From assembly GCF_016623465.1 (NCBI RefSeq), contig NZ_JAEDAJ010000002.1, positions 12,093 through 76,092 of the forward strand: DNA of 64,000 nt, in the 5' to 3' direction. Shown piece after piece: positions 10,486 to 21,453 of the stretch (its first letter is position 1; each line of letters begins with the position of its first letter). This DNA is from Brachybacterium halotolerans. Its GTDB lineage: Bacteria > Actinomycetota > Actinomycetes > Actinomycetales > Dermabacteraceae. The notes beneath the pieces were generated by a model. That model was given only the letters and a program-made list of their open reading frames with translations. It was not told the DNA's origin and ran no database searches. A program made the position numbers and the translations under genes.

Positions 10486-13404
10486 ATGAGCGAGGCACCC
10501 TTCCGCTACACGGCCGAGATGGCCCGGAGCATCGAGGAGCGCTGGCAGAAGCGCTGGGACGAGGACGGCACCTACGACGCCGTGAACCCCGTGGGGCCGC
10601 TCGCGGACGGCACGGCCCCTGCGGACCTGCCCGAGAAGATGTACATCATGGACATGTTCCCCTACCCCTCCGGGGTGGGGCTGCACGTGGGCCATCCGCT
10701 CGGCTACATCGCGACCGACGTGATCGCCCGGTACCAGCGCACGCTGGGCAGGAACGTGCTGTACACGATGGGCTACGACGCCTTCGGCCTGCCCGCCGAG
10801 CAGTACGCCGTGCAGACCGGCACGCACCCGCGCACCACCACCGAGGCGAACATCGCCAACATGCGCCGCCAGCTGCACCGCCTGGGTCTGAGCCACGATC
10901 CGCGACGCTCCTTCGCGACCACGGACCCGGAGTTCGTGAAGTGGACGCAGTGGATCTTCCTGCAGGTCTTCGACTCCTGGTACGACCCGTCGGCCGCGAA
11001 CGCGGACGGTGTGCGCGGGCGCGCCCGCCCGATCGCCGAGCTGGTCGAGGAGCTGCGCGCGGGGACCGTCGACCCCTTCGCACTGGCCGAGCGCCAGGGC
11101 ATCGCCCTGCCCGAGGACTGGGCGGGACGCAGCACCGCGGACCTGGCCGACGCGTCCGAGATGGAGATCCGCGACCTCGCGGAATCCTTCCGTCTGGCCT
11201 TCATCTCCGAGACGCCCGTGAACTGGTGCCCGGGTCTGGGCACCGTCCTGGCGAACGAGGAGGTCACCTCCGAGGGGCGCTCCGAGCGCGGCAACTTCCC
11301 CGTCTTCAGGCGCACCCTGCGCCAGTGGAACATGCGCATCACGACCTTCGCCGACCGCCTGCTCGAGGACCTGGACCGCGTCCAGTGGCCCGAGGCCGTG
11401 CGCTCCATGCAGCGCAACTGGATCGGCCGCTCCCACGGCGCCCAGATCGCCTTCGGCATCGCGGGCCGCGACGGTGACGGCGCGGGATTCGAGGTCTTCA
11501 CGACCCGGGCCGACACGCTGTTCGGCGCGACCTTCTGCGTGCTGGCCCCCGAGCACTCCCTGCTGAGCGACGTCGACTCCCTGCCGGAGGCATGGCCCGA
11601 GGGCACGAAGGACGCCTGGACGGGCGGCGCCGCGAGCCCGCGCGAGGCCGTGCGCGCCTACCAGCAGCGCGCGGCCGCGGCGGGCGAGGAGGATCGCACC
11701 GCCGAGGACCGGGAGAAGACCGGCGTGTTCACCGGCCTGTTCGCCGTGAACCCCATGGACGGCCGCCGCCTGCCCGTGTTCACCGCGGACTACGTGCTCA
11801 CCGGCTACGGCACCGGCGCGATCATGGCCGTCCCCGCGGAGGACGAGCGCGACTTCGCCTTCGCCGACCGCTTCGAGCTGCCGATCATCCGCACCGTCCA
11901 GCCGCCCGCCGACTTCGAGGGCGGCGCCTGGACCGGCGAGGGCGCGAAGATCAACTCGCGGAACGACGAGCTGGACCTGGACGGTCTGGACAAGGACGAG
12001 GCCAAGCGCCTGGCCACCGAGTACGCGACCGCGAAGGGCTTCGGGCGCGCCCGCACCACCTACCGTCTGCGGGACTGGCTGTTCTCCCGTCAGCGCTACT
12101 GGGGCGAGCCCTTCCCGATCGTCTACGACCTCGCCGACCCGGAGACGCCGATCGCGCTGCCCGAGAGCATGCTGCCCGTCGAGCTGCCCGAGGTCACGGA
12201 CTTCTCCCCGAAGACCTTCGACCCGATGGACGCCGAGACCGAGCCGCAGACCCCGCTCTCGCGCGCGACCGAGTGGACGCACGTGACGCTGGACCTGGGC
12301 GAGGGCCCCAAGGAGTACCTGCGCGAGACGAACACGATGCCGCAGTGGGCGGGCTCGTCCTGGTACCAGCTGCGCTACATCGACCCCTCGGACGGCGCCC
12401 ACGCGGTCGAGCCCGACAACGAGCGCTACTGGATGGGCCCGCGCCGCGAGGGCGACGTGGGCGGCGTCGACCTCTACGTCGGCGGCGTCGAGCACGCCGT
12501 GCTGCACCTGCTGTACGCGCGGTTCTGGCACAAGGTGCTGTTCGACCGCGGCGTCGTCTCCAGCCAGGAGCCCTTCCACCGCCTCATCAACCAGGGGTAC
12601 ATCCAGGCCTTCGCGTACACCGATGCGCGCGGCATGTACGTCCCGGCCGACGAGGTCGTCGAGGAGTCCGACGGGACCTTCACCCACCGGGGCGAGAAGG
12701 TCACGCAGGAGTACGGCAAGATGGGCAAGAGCCTGAAGAACGCCGTCACCCCGGACGACATGTACGACGAGTACGGGGCGGACACCTTCCGCGTGTACGA
12801 GATGTCGATGGGCCCGCTCGAGGACTCCCGTCCCTGGGAGACCCGCGCCGTCGTGGGCTCGCAGCGGTTCCTGCAGCGGCTGTGGCGCCTGATCATCGAC
12901 GAGGAGAGCGGCGAGCTGCGCGTGAGCGAGGATCCGGCCGACCTGCCCACGAAGCAGGCGGTCCACCGGACGATCGACGGCGTCTCCCGCGACATGGAGA
13001 CCTTCGGGTTCAACACGGCCATCGCGAAGCTCATCGAGCTGGTCAATCAGCTGACGAAGTCCGGGGGCTCCCCGCGCGAGGCCGTCGAGCCGCTGGTGAT
13101 CATGCTCGCGCCCTTCGCCCCGCACCTGGCGGAGGAGCTGTGGACGCGCCTGGGGCACGAGGGCACGGTGACGCGCGAGCGCTTCCCCGCGGCCGATCCG
13201 GAGCTGGTGAAGGCCGAGGCCGTCACCTGCGTGGTCCAGATCAAGGGCAAGGTCCGCCACCGCCTCGAGGTCGATCCCGAGATCGGCGAGGACGCCCTGC
13301 AGGAGGCCGTCCTCGCCGAGGCCCGGGTCCAGGAGCTGATCGGCGACGCCGAGATCCGCAAGATCATCGTGCGCGCGCCGAAGCTCGTGAACATCGTCGT
13401 CTGA
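10486..13404 (+). CDS. leuS: leucyl-tRNA synthetase
   Basis: Charges tRNA-Leu with leucine. 972 residues, the usual bacterial size. The class I HIGH-type signature is in [15 protein letters not shown] near residue 57, the editing (CP1) domain carries the threonine-rich [12 protein letters not shown], and KMGKSLKN near residue 744 is the KMSKS-loop equivalent. The C-terminal domain ends [16 protein letters not shown]. The start at 10486 has AAGGA about 9 bases upstream. Expression is probably controlled by the leader peptide/terminator region just upstream. Confidence 0.97.
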   Translation: MSEAPFRYTAEMARSIEERWQKRWDEDGTYDAVNPVGPLADGTAPADLPEKMYIMDMFPYPSGVGLHVGHPLGYIATDVIARYQRTLGRNVLYTMGYDAFGLPAEQYAVQTGTHPRTTTEANIANMRRQLHRLGLSHDPRRSFATTDPEFVKWTQWIFLQVFDSWYDPSAANADGVRGRARPIAELVEELRAGTVDPFALAERQGIALPEDWAGRSTADLADASEMEIRDLAESFRLAFISETPVNWCPGLGTVLANEEVTSEGRSERGNFPVFRRTLRQWNMRITTFADRLLEDLDRVQWPEAVRSMQRNWIGRSHGAQIAFGIAGRDGDGAGFEVFTTRADTLFGATFCVLAPEHSLLSDVDSLPEAWPEGTKDAWTGGAASPREAVRAYQQRAAAAGEEDRTAEDREKTGVFTGLFAVNPMDGRRLPVFTADYVLTGYGTGAIMAVPAEDERDFAFADRFELPIIRTVQPPADFEGGAWTGEGAKINSRNDELDLDGLDKDEAKRLATEYATAKGFGRARTTYRLRDWLFSRQRYWGEPFPIVYDLADPETPIALPESMLPVELPEVTDFSPKTFDPMDAETEPQTPLSRATEWTHVTLDLGEGPKEYLRETNTMPQWAGSSWYQLRYIDPSDGAHAVEPDNERYWMGPRREGDVGGVDLYVGGVEHAVLHLLYARFWHKVLFDRGVVSSQEPFHRLINQGYIQAFAYTDARGMYVPADEVVEESDGTFTHRGEKVTQEYGKMGKSLKNAVTPDDMYDEYGADTFRVYEMSMGPLEDSRPWETRAVVGSQRFLQRLWRLIIDEESGELRVSEDPADLPTKQAVHRTIDGVSRDMETFGFNTAIAKLIELVNQLTKSGGSPREAVEPLVIMLAPFAPHLAEELWTRLGHEGTVTRERFPAADPELVKAEAVTCVVQIKGKVRHRLEVDPEIGEDALQEAVLAEARVQELIGDAEIRKIIVRAPKLVNIVV

Positions 13405-13411
13405 TCACGGA

Positions 13412-13441
13412 GGGCCGACGGGGCGAGATCCCCGTCGGCCC
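13412..13441. terminator. bidirectional hairpin between leuS and the MHS permease
   Basis: Perfect 12-base stem (13412-13423 with 13430-13441, loop CGAGAT) 7 bases after the leuS stop. No T tract. It contains the recurring GGCCGACGGG motif and its complement. It probably terminates both convergent genes. Confidence 0.65.
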
Positions 13442-13464
13442 CCGCATCTGCGCCGGGGCCCGGC

Positions 13465-13506
13465 GTCGTCAGCGGGGCGTCGTCAGCGGGGCGCCGTCAC
13501 CGGGGC
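13465..13506. repeat. 14-bp tandem repeat at the MHS permease 3' end
   Basis: GTCGTCAGCGGGGC occurs at 13465-13478 and 13479-13492, with a two-mismatch third copy at 13493-13506. The third copy contains the stop codon of the minus-strand permease gene; the other copies repeat the same TGA beyond it. Confidence 0.85.
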
Positions 13507-14885
13507 GCCGTCGCGACGCCCGCGGCGCCCTCGACGGAGGCGGAGCCGACCTCGCGCAGGTCCTTGCCCCTGGTCTCGGGCAGGCACAGGACGATGGTGA
13601 GGGTGGAGATCACGAGCAGCGCGATCGCGTAGATCCCGAAGGCGATCTGGCCGCCGGTGCCCGAGCCCGCGTGGGTCGAGACGAAGGTGTTCACGTACGG
13701 CGCGGTGCCGCCGAACACGGCGATCGCGATCGCGTAGGGGATGCCGAAGCCGCTCGTGCGCTCGGCGGTCGAGAACATCTCCGCGTACATCGCAGGGGCG
13801 TGGGAGAGGAAGCCGGCCAGGAGCGCGAGCTGCACGCAGATCGCGAGGGTCAGCTGCCAGAACTCGCCCTGGATCAGCAGCACCAGCGGGATGTAGGCGA
13901 TCGCGGAGCCCAGCAGGGCGATCACCGCGCAGGTCTTCCTGCCCACCCGGTCCGAGGCGATGCCCCACAGCGGCAGGGCGATGATCAGCACGACGTTGCC
14001 GATCATCGAGGCCTCGAAGGCCTCGGAATCGGAGTAGCCGAGGTTCTGCTGGGCGAGCGAGGCCATCGACACCGACCACACGTAGTAGCAGACCGTGAGG
14101 CCCGCGGTCATGCCGATGACGATGAGCCCGGTGCGCCAGTTGCGCGCGAGCGCGAGCCAGACGTTGGCCCTGGAGCCGCTGGCCTCCTGCTGGGCCCTGT
14201 TCTCCTCGAACACCTCGGACTCGTCCATGGAGCTGCGGATCCAGAGGGCGACGAGCCCCAGGACGGCGCCGCCCGCGAACGGGATCCTCCAGCCCCACGC
14301 GCTCATCTGCGCCTCCGTGAGCACGCCGGAGAGGACCAGGCCGACGACGAGCCCCGCGAGCAGCCCCAGCGTGCCCGTGACGTAGATCGAGCTGGCCCAG
14401 AAGCCCCGCCGGTTCCGCGGTGCGTGCTCGGCCAGGTAGGTCTGGGCGCTGGGCAGCTCGCCGCCGTGGGCGAGGCCCTGCACGAGGCGCGCCACGAGCA
14501 GCAGGGCGGAGGAGGCGACGCCGATCTGGCCGTAGGTGGGCAGCAGCGCGATGAGCAGAGATCCCGCCGAGGCGCAGAGCACGGCGATGGTCAGGCCGTG
14601 CTTGCGGCCGATGCGGTCGCCGATCCAGCCGAAGACGACGCCGCCGAAGGGGCGTGCGACGAAGCCGACGGCGAAGATCGCCATGGTCGCCAGGAAGTCC
14701 GAGGCCTTGTCGTCACCGTTGAACGCCTGGGCGGAGAAGTACACCGCGAAGCTCGCGTAGATGTTCCAGTCGTACCACTCGAGGGCGTTGCCGATCCCCG
14801 TGCCGAGCAGGGTCTTCAGCGTGGACTGTGCGGGCTGCGCGGGCCGGGCGCCGGCGCCTGCCGGTGTCGTGGGGTGCGTGGTCAT
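13497..14885 (-). CDS. MHS-family MFS transporter (organic acid/osmolyte:H+ symporter type)
   Basis: A 462-residue, 12-helix permease. The start GNALEWYDWNIYASFAVYF and the loop GWIGDRIGRKHGL between helices 2 and 3 are typical of the metabolite:H+ symporter group (ProP, KgtP, ShiA relatives), repeated in half two as DRVGRKTC. Substrates in the group include proline, betaine, citrate, ketoglutarate and shikimate; none can be assigned here. The ATG at 14885 gives an N-terminus of about 22 polar residues; an upstream in-frame ATG (14951) is less likely because the extension lacks coding character. Confidence 0.88.
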   Translation of the reverse strand: MTTHPTTPAGAGARPAQPAQSTLKTLLGTGIGNALEWYDWNIYASFAVYFSAQAFNGDDKASDFLATMAIFAVGFVARPFGGVVFGWIGDRIGRKHGLTIAVLCASAGSLLIALLPTYGQIGVASSALLLVARLVQGLAHGGELPSAQTYLAEHAPRNRRGFWASSIYVTGTLGLLAGLVVGLVLSGVLTEAQMSAWGWRIPFAGGAVLGLVALWIRSSMDESEVFEENRAQQEASGSRANVWLALARNWRTGLIVIGMTAGLTVCYYVWSVSMASLAQQNLGYSDSEAFEASMIGNVVLIIALPLWGIASDRVGRKTCAVIALLGSAIAYIPLVLLIQGEFWQLTLAICVQLALLAGFLSHAPAMYAEMFSTAERTSGFGIPYAIAIAVFGGTAPYVNTFVSTHAGSGTGGQIAFGIYAIALLVISTLTIVLCLPETRGKDLREVGSASVEGAAGVATAPR

Positions 14886-15036
14886 GCCGCCCAGGGAAGC
14901 ACGGGCGACGGGCGGAGCGCGAAGGTTTCTGCCCTTCGGACCCGTGGACACGGCGCTCCGCGAGCCTCACGAGTCCTCCCCACCGCGAGTTGTCCACAAC
15001 GGCGCCGCTCCCCCGGCGGGCGCAGCCTCATCTGCG

Positions 15037-15042
15037 TAGCGT
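15037..15042 (+). promoter_or_regulatory. -10 box of leaderless WXG-like gene
   Basis: TAGCGT ends 7 bases before the ATG at 15050; no Shine-Dalgarno is present. Confidence 0.5.
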
Positions 15043-15049
15043 CCGCGGC

Positions 15050-16336
15050 ATGAGTGGATTCCTGGGATGCGACACGGTGCAGATGCAGCAGCTCGCCCGG
15101 CGGTTCGAGAGCGCCGCCACGGGCCTGGAGGCACGGGCGGGCGTGCTCGATGCCGCCGGTGGCCTGCGGTGGGAGGGGCCCGACGCGGAGGCCTTCCGCG
15201 CCGCCGCCACGGGCGCAGGACGCCAGCTCCGCGCGCGCTGCGCGACGCTGCACGGTCTCGCCGATGATCTGCGCTCCCAGGCCGATGAGCAGGAGCGGGT
15301 GAGCGGCGCCGAAGGAGCGGACGGCGCCCAGATCGACTCGGGCGGGGCGCTGATCGGTCCGGGCTCTGGGGTCGACGGCCTCGATCTCGGCGCGATGGCG
15401 CGCAACGATCTCTTCGACCTGTTCGAGGACGCGACCGGGCTCGACGAGGACGGCGTGCACGATCTCGTCGAGCCGCACCCGCTGGGATACAGGGATCCGG
15501 AGGGCATGAGCCGCTGGGTGGACGAGACCTCCTCCGAGCTCGCGAAGAAGCTCTTCGCGCTCGCCCAGCGTCCGGTCCCCGGCTGGCTGTCTCCGGGGAA
15601 GCCCTTCGCCCATCCGATCGACCCCGGTCTCGCGGAGGCGGTGCGCGAGCGCGCGGCGGCGCTCGACGCACCGGTGCGGCCCCACGATCCGTCCTCCGAC
15701 CTCGATCCGGGCCATGAGCAGCAGGGATCCGAGCTGCGGCACTCGCTGCTCGCGCGCGTGCCCTATGCCGGTGAGGCCCAGGCCGCGCTGGATGCCCGGG
15801 AGCACGTCGAGTCCATGCGCGGGCGGATGGAGTCGTTCGCGACCGAGCACGGCCTCGGCGAGGAGACGGCTCCGCTGTTCGCCGCCATGCGGCTCTCCCA
15901 CGCGCCCGACGAGGCGCTGTTCGGCGAGAAGTCCGCCGTCGGCTCGATGCTGTCGGGCACCGATCAGCTGCTCGGCGGCGCCCTGCAGACCAAGGACGAG
16001 GTGGGCGGCGCCCTGGGCGACGGGGATCTCCCCGGCGCCGCGCGCGCCATGGAGACCGGGGCCTACCGCGAGCTGGGGATCGCCGCGCACACCGCGACCA
16101 CCACGCCGATCACGTCCTTCGGACCGATGATCTCGACGCAGCTGAAGGCGGAGGCCGACATCCTCGATTCCCCGATCTTCCGGGGCACGGGCATCGACGG
16201 CGACGAGATGCGCGCGCACCAGCGGGAGGTCGACGGATTCGTGGAGGACTTCGAGCGCCGCAGGACCAACCTCACCGACACCGAGCCGCTGCTGGAGATG
16301 CGCCGGAGGGTCGCCCCCATGCCCTGGGACGAGTGA
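15050..16336 (+). CDS. WXG100-like N-terminal protein, function unknown
   Basis: A 428-residue soluble protein. The first 90 residues are helical with the hairpin motif LRWEGPDAEAF, the W-x-G pattern of WXG100/ESX-type proteins, followed by a long second helix. The rest is mainly helical and charged, with no membrane segment, signal peptide or recognisable toxin domain. No type VII secretion genes are nearby, so secretion is not supported by context. Could be a secreted LXG/WXG-type carrier that lacks an effector, or a cytoplasmic protein with the same fold. Single leaderless gene, closed by a strong terminator. Confidence 0.65.
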   Translation: MSGFLGCDTVQMQQLARRFESAATGLEARAGVLDAAGGLRWEGPDAEAFRAAATGAGRQLRARCATLHGLADDLRSQADEQERVSGAEGADGAQIDSGGALIGPGSGVDGLDLGAMARNDLFDLFEDATGLDEDGVHDLVEPHPLGYRDPEGMSRWVDETSSELAKKLFALAQRPVPGWLSPGKPFAHPIDPGLAEAVRERAAALDAPVRPHDPSSDLDPGHEQQGSELRHSLLARVPYAGEAQAALDAREHVESMRGRMESFATEHGLGEETAPLFAAMRLSHAPDEALFGEKSAVGSMLSGTDQLLGGALQTKDEVGGALGDGDLPGAARAMETGAYRELGIAAHTATTTPITSFGPMISTQLKAEADILDSPIFRGTGIDGDEMRAHQREVDGFVEDFERRRTNLTDTEPLLEMRRRVAPMPWDE

Positions 16337-16352
16337 GGAACGACGCCGGATG

Positions 16353-16395
16353 CCGCAGGGCCCCATCCGCCGCGATGGCGGATGGGGCCCTGCGG
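16353..16395. terminator. 19-bp perfect hairpin between convergent genes
   Basis: A perfect 19-base stem (16353-16371 with 16377-16395, loop GCGAT) lies between the WXG-like gene and clpB, which converge. It can serve both directions. No T tract. Confidence 0.75.
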
Positions 16396-16426
16396 GCCGG
16401 GGTCTCACCGCGCGGAGGGCGGGACC

Positions 16427-19174
<2,748 letters not shown>

Positions 19175-19306
19175 AGTCGCTGCCTCCGGTTCGTGGATGG
19201 TCGATTCCGGGCCGCTGCGCGGGCCGTGACCGCACGCGCACCCTCGACGAGGCGCACGGCGGGGCACGGTCCGTCGCGACCCGTCACACGTTGCAACGTC
19301 AGGGAA

Positions 19307-19327
19307 GTTGAGTCTATTCCGCTCAAC
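19307..19327 (-). promoter_or_regulatory. HAIR-type HspR operator and -10 box of clpB
   Basis: GTTGAGT-N7-GCTCAAC (19307-19327) matches the HspR consensus CTTGAGT-N7-ACTCAAG in 11 of 14 positions. On the minus strand a TAGACT (19311-19316) lies inside the element and can be the clpB -10, so a bound repressor would cover the promoter. The same block is 105 bases upstream of the divergent prsW -10. Confidence 0.75.
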
Positions 19328-19432
19328 CCCGGCCTTCCCGTGGCCTGCATCACGATACTCGCGGAGAGCGACGGGACCGAGGCCGTCGTCCACATTCGTC
19401 GGCCCTCCCCGGACGCGGGATCACCCTCCCGG

Positions 19433-19438
19433 TAGCAT
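19433..19438 (+). promoter_or_regulatory. possible -10 box of prsW
   Basis: TAGCAT about 65 bases before the prsW start, with a short leader downstream. No clear -35. Confidence 0.35.
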
Positions 19439-19502
19439 CGGCACTCCGGCGCCTCCTCGGCTCCCGCCCGCCGTTCCCGTTCCCGTTCCCCACGAGGACC
19501 CC

Positions 19503-20999
19503 ATGACGCATCCGCCGTCCGCACCTCAGCCCCCGCAGCAGCCTCCGCAGCGGCGCCCGCTCCAGCCTCCGCCCCGGGAGCAGCAGCAGGCGCCCGGTCG
19601 ACAGCAGGCGCCCGGGCAGCAGCCGTTCACGGGCCATGGCTCCGCTCCGCAGGGCGGACCGGACCCGCAGGGCCAGGGCCAGAGCCAGAGCCAGGGCCGG
19701 CGACAGCCGGGCGGCCAGTACGTCCATTACGAGCTGCCGCGCCTGTACGACACCTCGAGCCGTCCCGCCGGACCGCTGACCCGTGCGCGCTTCGCTCCCG
19801 CACCGGTGCAGCGCCCGCAGCAGGCGCAGCCGGATTCGGCGTGGGCGTCGCAGACCCGCCGCATCCAGGAGGTCCAGCAGCAGCCGAAGGCGGGCATGCC
19901 GTTGCCGATCGTGCTGGGCTGGATCCTCGCGGTGCTCCTGGGTCTCGGGCTGCTCGTGCTCCTCACCGTGCTGTTCCTGCTGTACGTGCTGGAGGGATCG
20001 AGCCCCGGCGCCTGGGTGCTCGAGGCCGTCCTGGCCTCGTTCTCCCTCGTCGTCATCATCGGGGTGATCGTGCTCGCGGACCGCTGGGATCCGCAGCCGA
20101 TCCCCCTGCTGATCAGCGCCGTGCTGTGGGGCGCAGCAGCCGCCGCGGGCACAGCGTACGTGGTCAACTCGGTCGTCTCGATCCTCGCCTACCAGGTGAC
20201 CGGCGACGAGGGCGCCGCTTCGTTCGTGGGGGCCGTGATCAGCGCGCCCTTCACCGAGGAGAGCGCGAAGGGCCTCGGCCTGGTGGTGCTGTTCCTGGTG
20301 GGACGGCGCTACTTCAACGGCCCGCTCGACGGCCTCGTCTACGGGGCCCTCATCGGCGGCGGATTCGCGTTCACCGAGAACATCACGTACTACGGGACCG
20401 CCTGGGACCATGGCGCGGCCTCGGGCGTCGCGGTCTCGGTGGTGATCCGCGGGATCATCGGCATCTTCGGCCACGCCATCTACACCTCTCTGACCGGCGT
20501 GATCATGGGCCTCGTCGCACGCAAGTGGGGCACCCTGCCGGGCGCCCTCGTCTTCTTCGTGGCGACGTGGCCGGGCATGTTCCTGCACTGCATGTGGAAC
20601 CTGTCCTCGTTCCTCTTCCCCGGGCCCGAGGGCCTGATCATCATGCTGCTGCTCGAATTCGCGCTCTCGGCCCTGTGGCTCGGTCTGATCGTCGTGCTGG
20701 TCTGGGACGAGTCGCGCCTGACGCGCGTGCGTCTGGGCGAGTACGCGAACCTCGGCTGGCTCACGCACGAGGAGGTCACCATGCTGGGCACCTGGAAGGG
20801 ACGGAGGGAGGGCCGCTCCTGGGCGCGCACGATGGGCGCCCTGCCCGTCATGAAGCGCTTCATCCGGGAGTCCGCGGAGCTGGCCTCCACCCGTCAGCGA
20901 CTGCTGGCCGACGGGGCGAGCCCGAAGGCCACGGCGAACGAGAGGGAGCTGCTGGACCGTCTCACGGTCAATCGTCGCGAGCTGCTCTCCCGGGCCTGA
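19503..20999 (+). CDS. prsW: PrsW-family intramembrane metalloprotease
   Basis: A 498-residue membrane protein. The first 130 residues are Pro/Gln-rich and disordered. About eight hydrophobic segments follow from residue 138. The family motifs are all present: FTEESAKG (the EE pair), GLVYGALIGGGFAFTENITYY, GHAIYTSLTG and LHCMWN, which provide the putative metal ligands. In Bacillus PrsW cleaves an anti-sigma factor; no anti-sigma gene is adjacent here, so the substrate is unknown. The gene diverges from clpB and overlaps the convergent S4-protein gene by 32 bases. Confidence 0.88.
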   Translation: MTHPPSAPQPPQQPPQRRPLQPPPREQQQAPGRQQAPGQQPFTGHGSAPQGGPDPQGQGQSQSQGRRQPGGQYVHYELPRLYDTSSRPAGPLTRARFAPAPVQRPQQAQPDSAWASQTRRIQEVQQQPKAGMPLPIVLGWILAVLLGLGLLVLLTVLFLLYVLEGSSPGAWVLEAVLASFSLVVIIGVIVLADRWDPQPIPLLISAVLWGAAAAAGTAYVVNSVVSILAYQVTGDEGAASFVGAVISAPFTEESAKGLGLVVLFLVGRRYFNGPLDGLVYGALIGGGFAFTENITYYGTAWDHGAASGVAVSVVIRGIIGIFGHAIYTSLTGVIMGLVARKWGTLPGALVFFVATWPGMFLHCMWNLSSFLFPGPEGLIIMLLLEFALSALWLGLIVVLVWDESRLTRVRLGEYANLGWLTHEEVTMLGTWKGRREGRSWARTMGALPVMKRFIRESAELASTRQRLLADGASPKATANERELLDRLTVNRRELLSRA

Positions 21000-21453
21000 G
21001 GTCGTCCGAGGAGTCGCCGAAGGCGTCGAGGGGATTCATCCCGCGACCGCGCAGGCGGTCCATCTCCCGTCGGTCCTTCTTGGTGGGCCGGCCGGCACCG
21101 CGGTCGCGGCGGGGCGGCGCTGCGAGCAGCTGCGGCGCGGGCTCCGGCGAATGGTCCTCGTAGGCCTCGCGGGCGACGGGTGCGCCGACGCGCTTCTCGA
21201 GCAGGCGGGTGACCACGACGATCCGCTCGCGTCCGGGACGGCGCACCCGCAGCTCGTCCCCCACGGAGATCCGCTGCGAGGCCTTCACGAGGTCGCCGTC
21301 GCGGCGCACGTGCCCGCCGCGGCAGGCCGACGTGGCGGCCGAGCGCGTCGGGAACAGGCGCGCGCTCCACAGCCACACGTCCGCTCGCACGGCCGTCGGC
21401 CCCGTCGGGCCCGGCGCCCCCGACGCCCCGATCGGCCCCTGCCCGCCGCTCAC
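20968..21453 (-). CDS. S4-domain RNA-binding protein (Hsp15-like)
   Basis: 161 residues. DVWLWSARLFPTRSAATSACRGGHVRRDGDLVKASQRI is the S4 domain of the Hsp15/HslR type, which in E. coli binds free 50S subunits carrying nascent chains; the tail is basic. The GTG start at 21453 overlaps the amidase stop (GTGA) with GAGG 10 bases upstream. It gives a 21-residue head with six Gly-X-Y triplets. Homologues normally begin at the equivalent of VRADVWLW, so a GTG at 21390 (140 residues, no Shine-Dalgarno) is a real alternative. Confidence 0.8.
   Translation of the reverse strand: MSGGQGPIGASGAPGPTGPTAVRADVWLWSARLFPTRSAATSACRGGHVRRDGDLVKASQRISVGDELRVRRPGRERIVVVTRLLEKRVGAPVAREAYEDHSPEPAPQLLAAPPRRDRGAGRPTKKDRREMDRLRGRGMNPLDAFGDSSDDLRPGRAARDD

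Noticed and set aside
9217..13260. 1347-codon minus-strand frame opposite leuS and the AEC gene
   Set aside because: Antisense shadow: translation rich in His/Val/Gly/Arg with no domain, while leuS is unmistakable.
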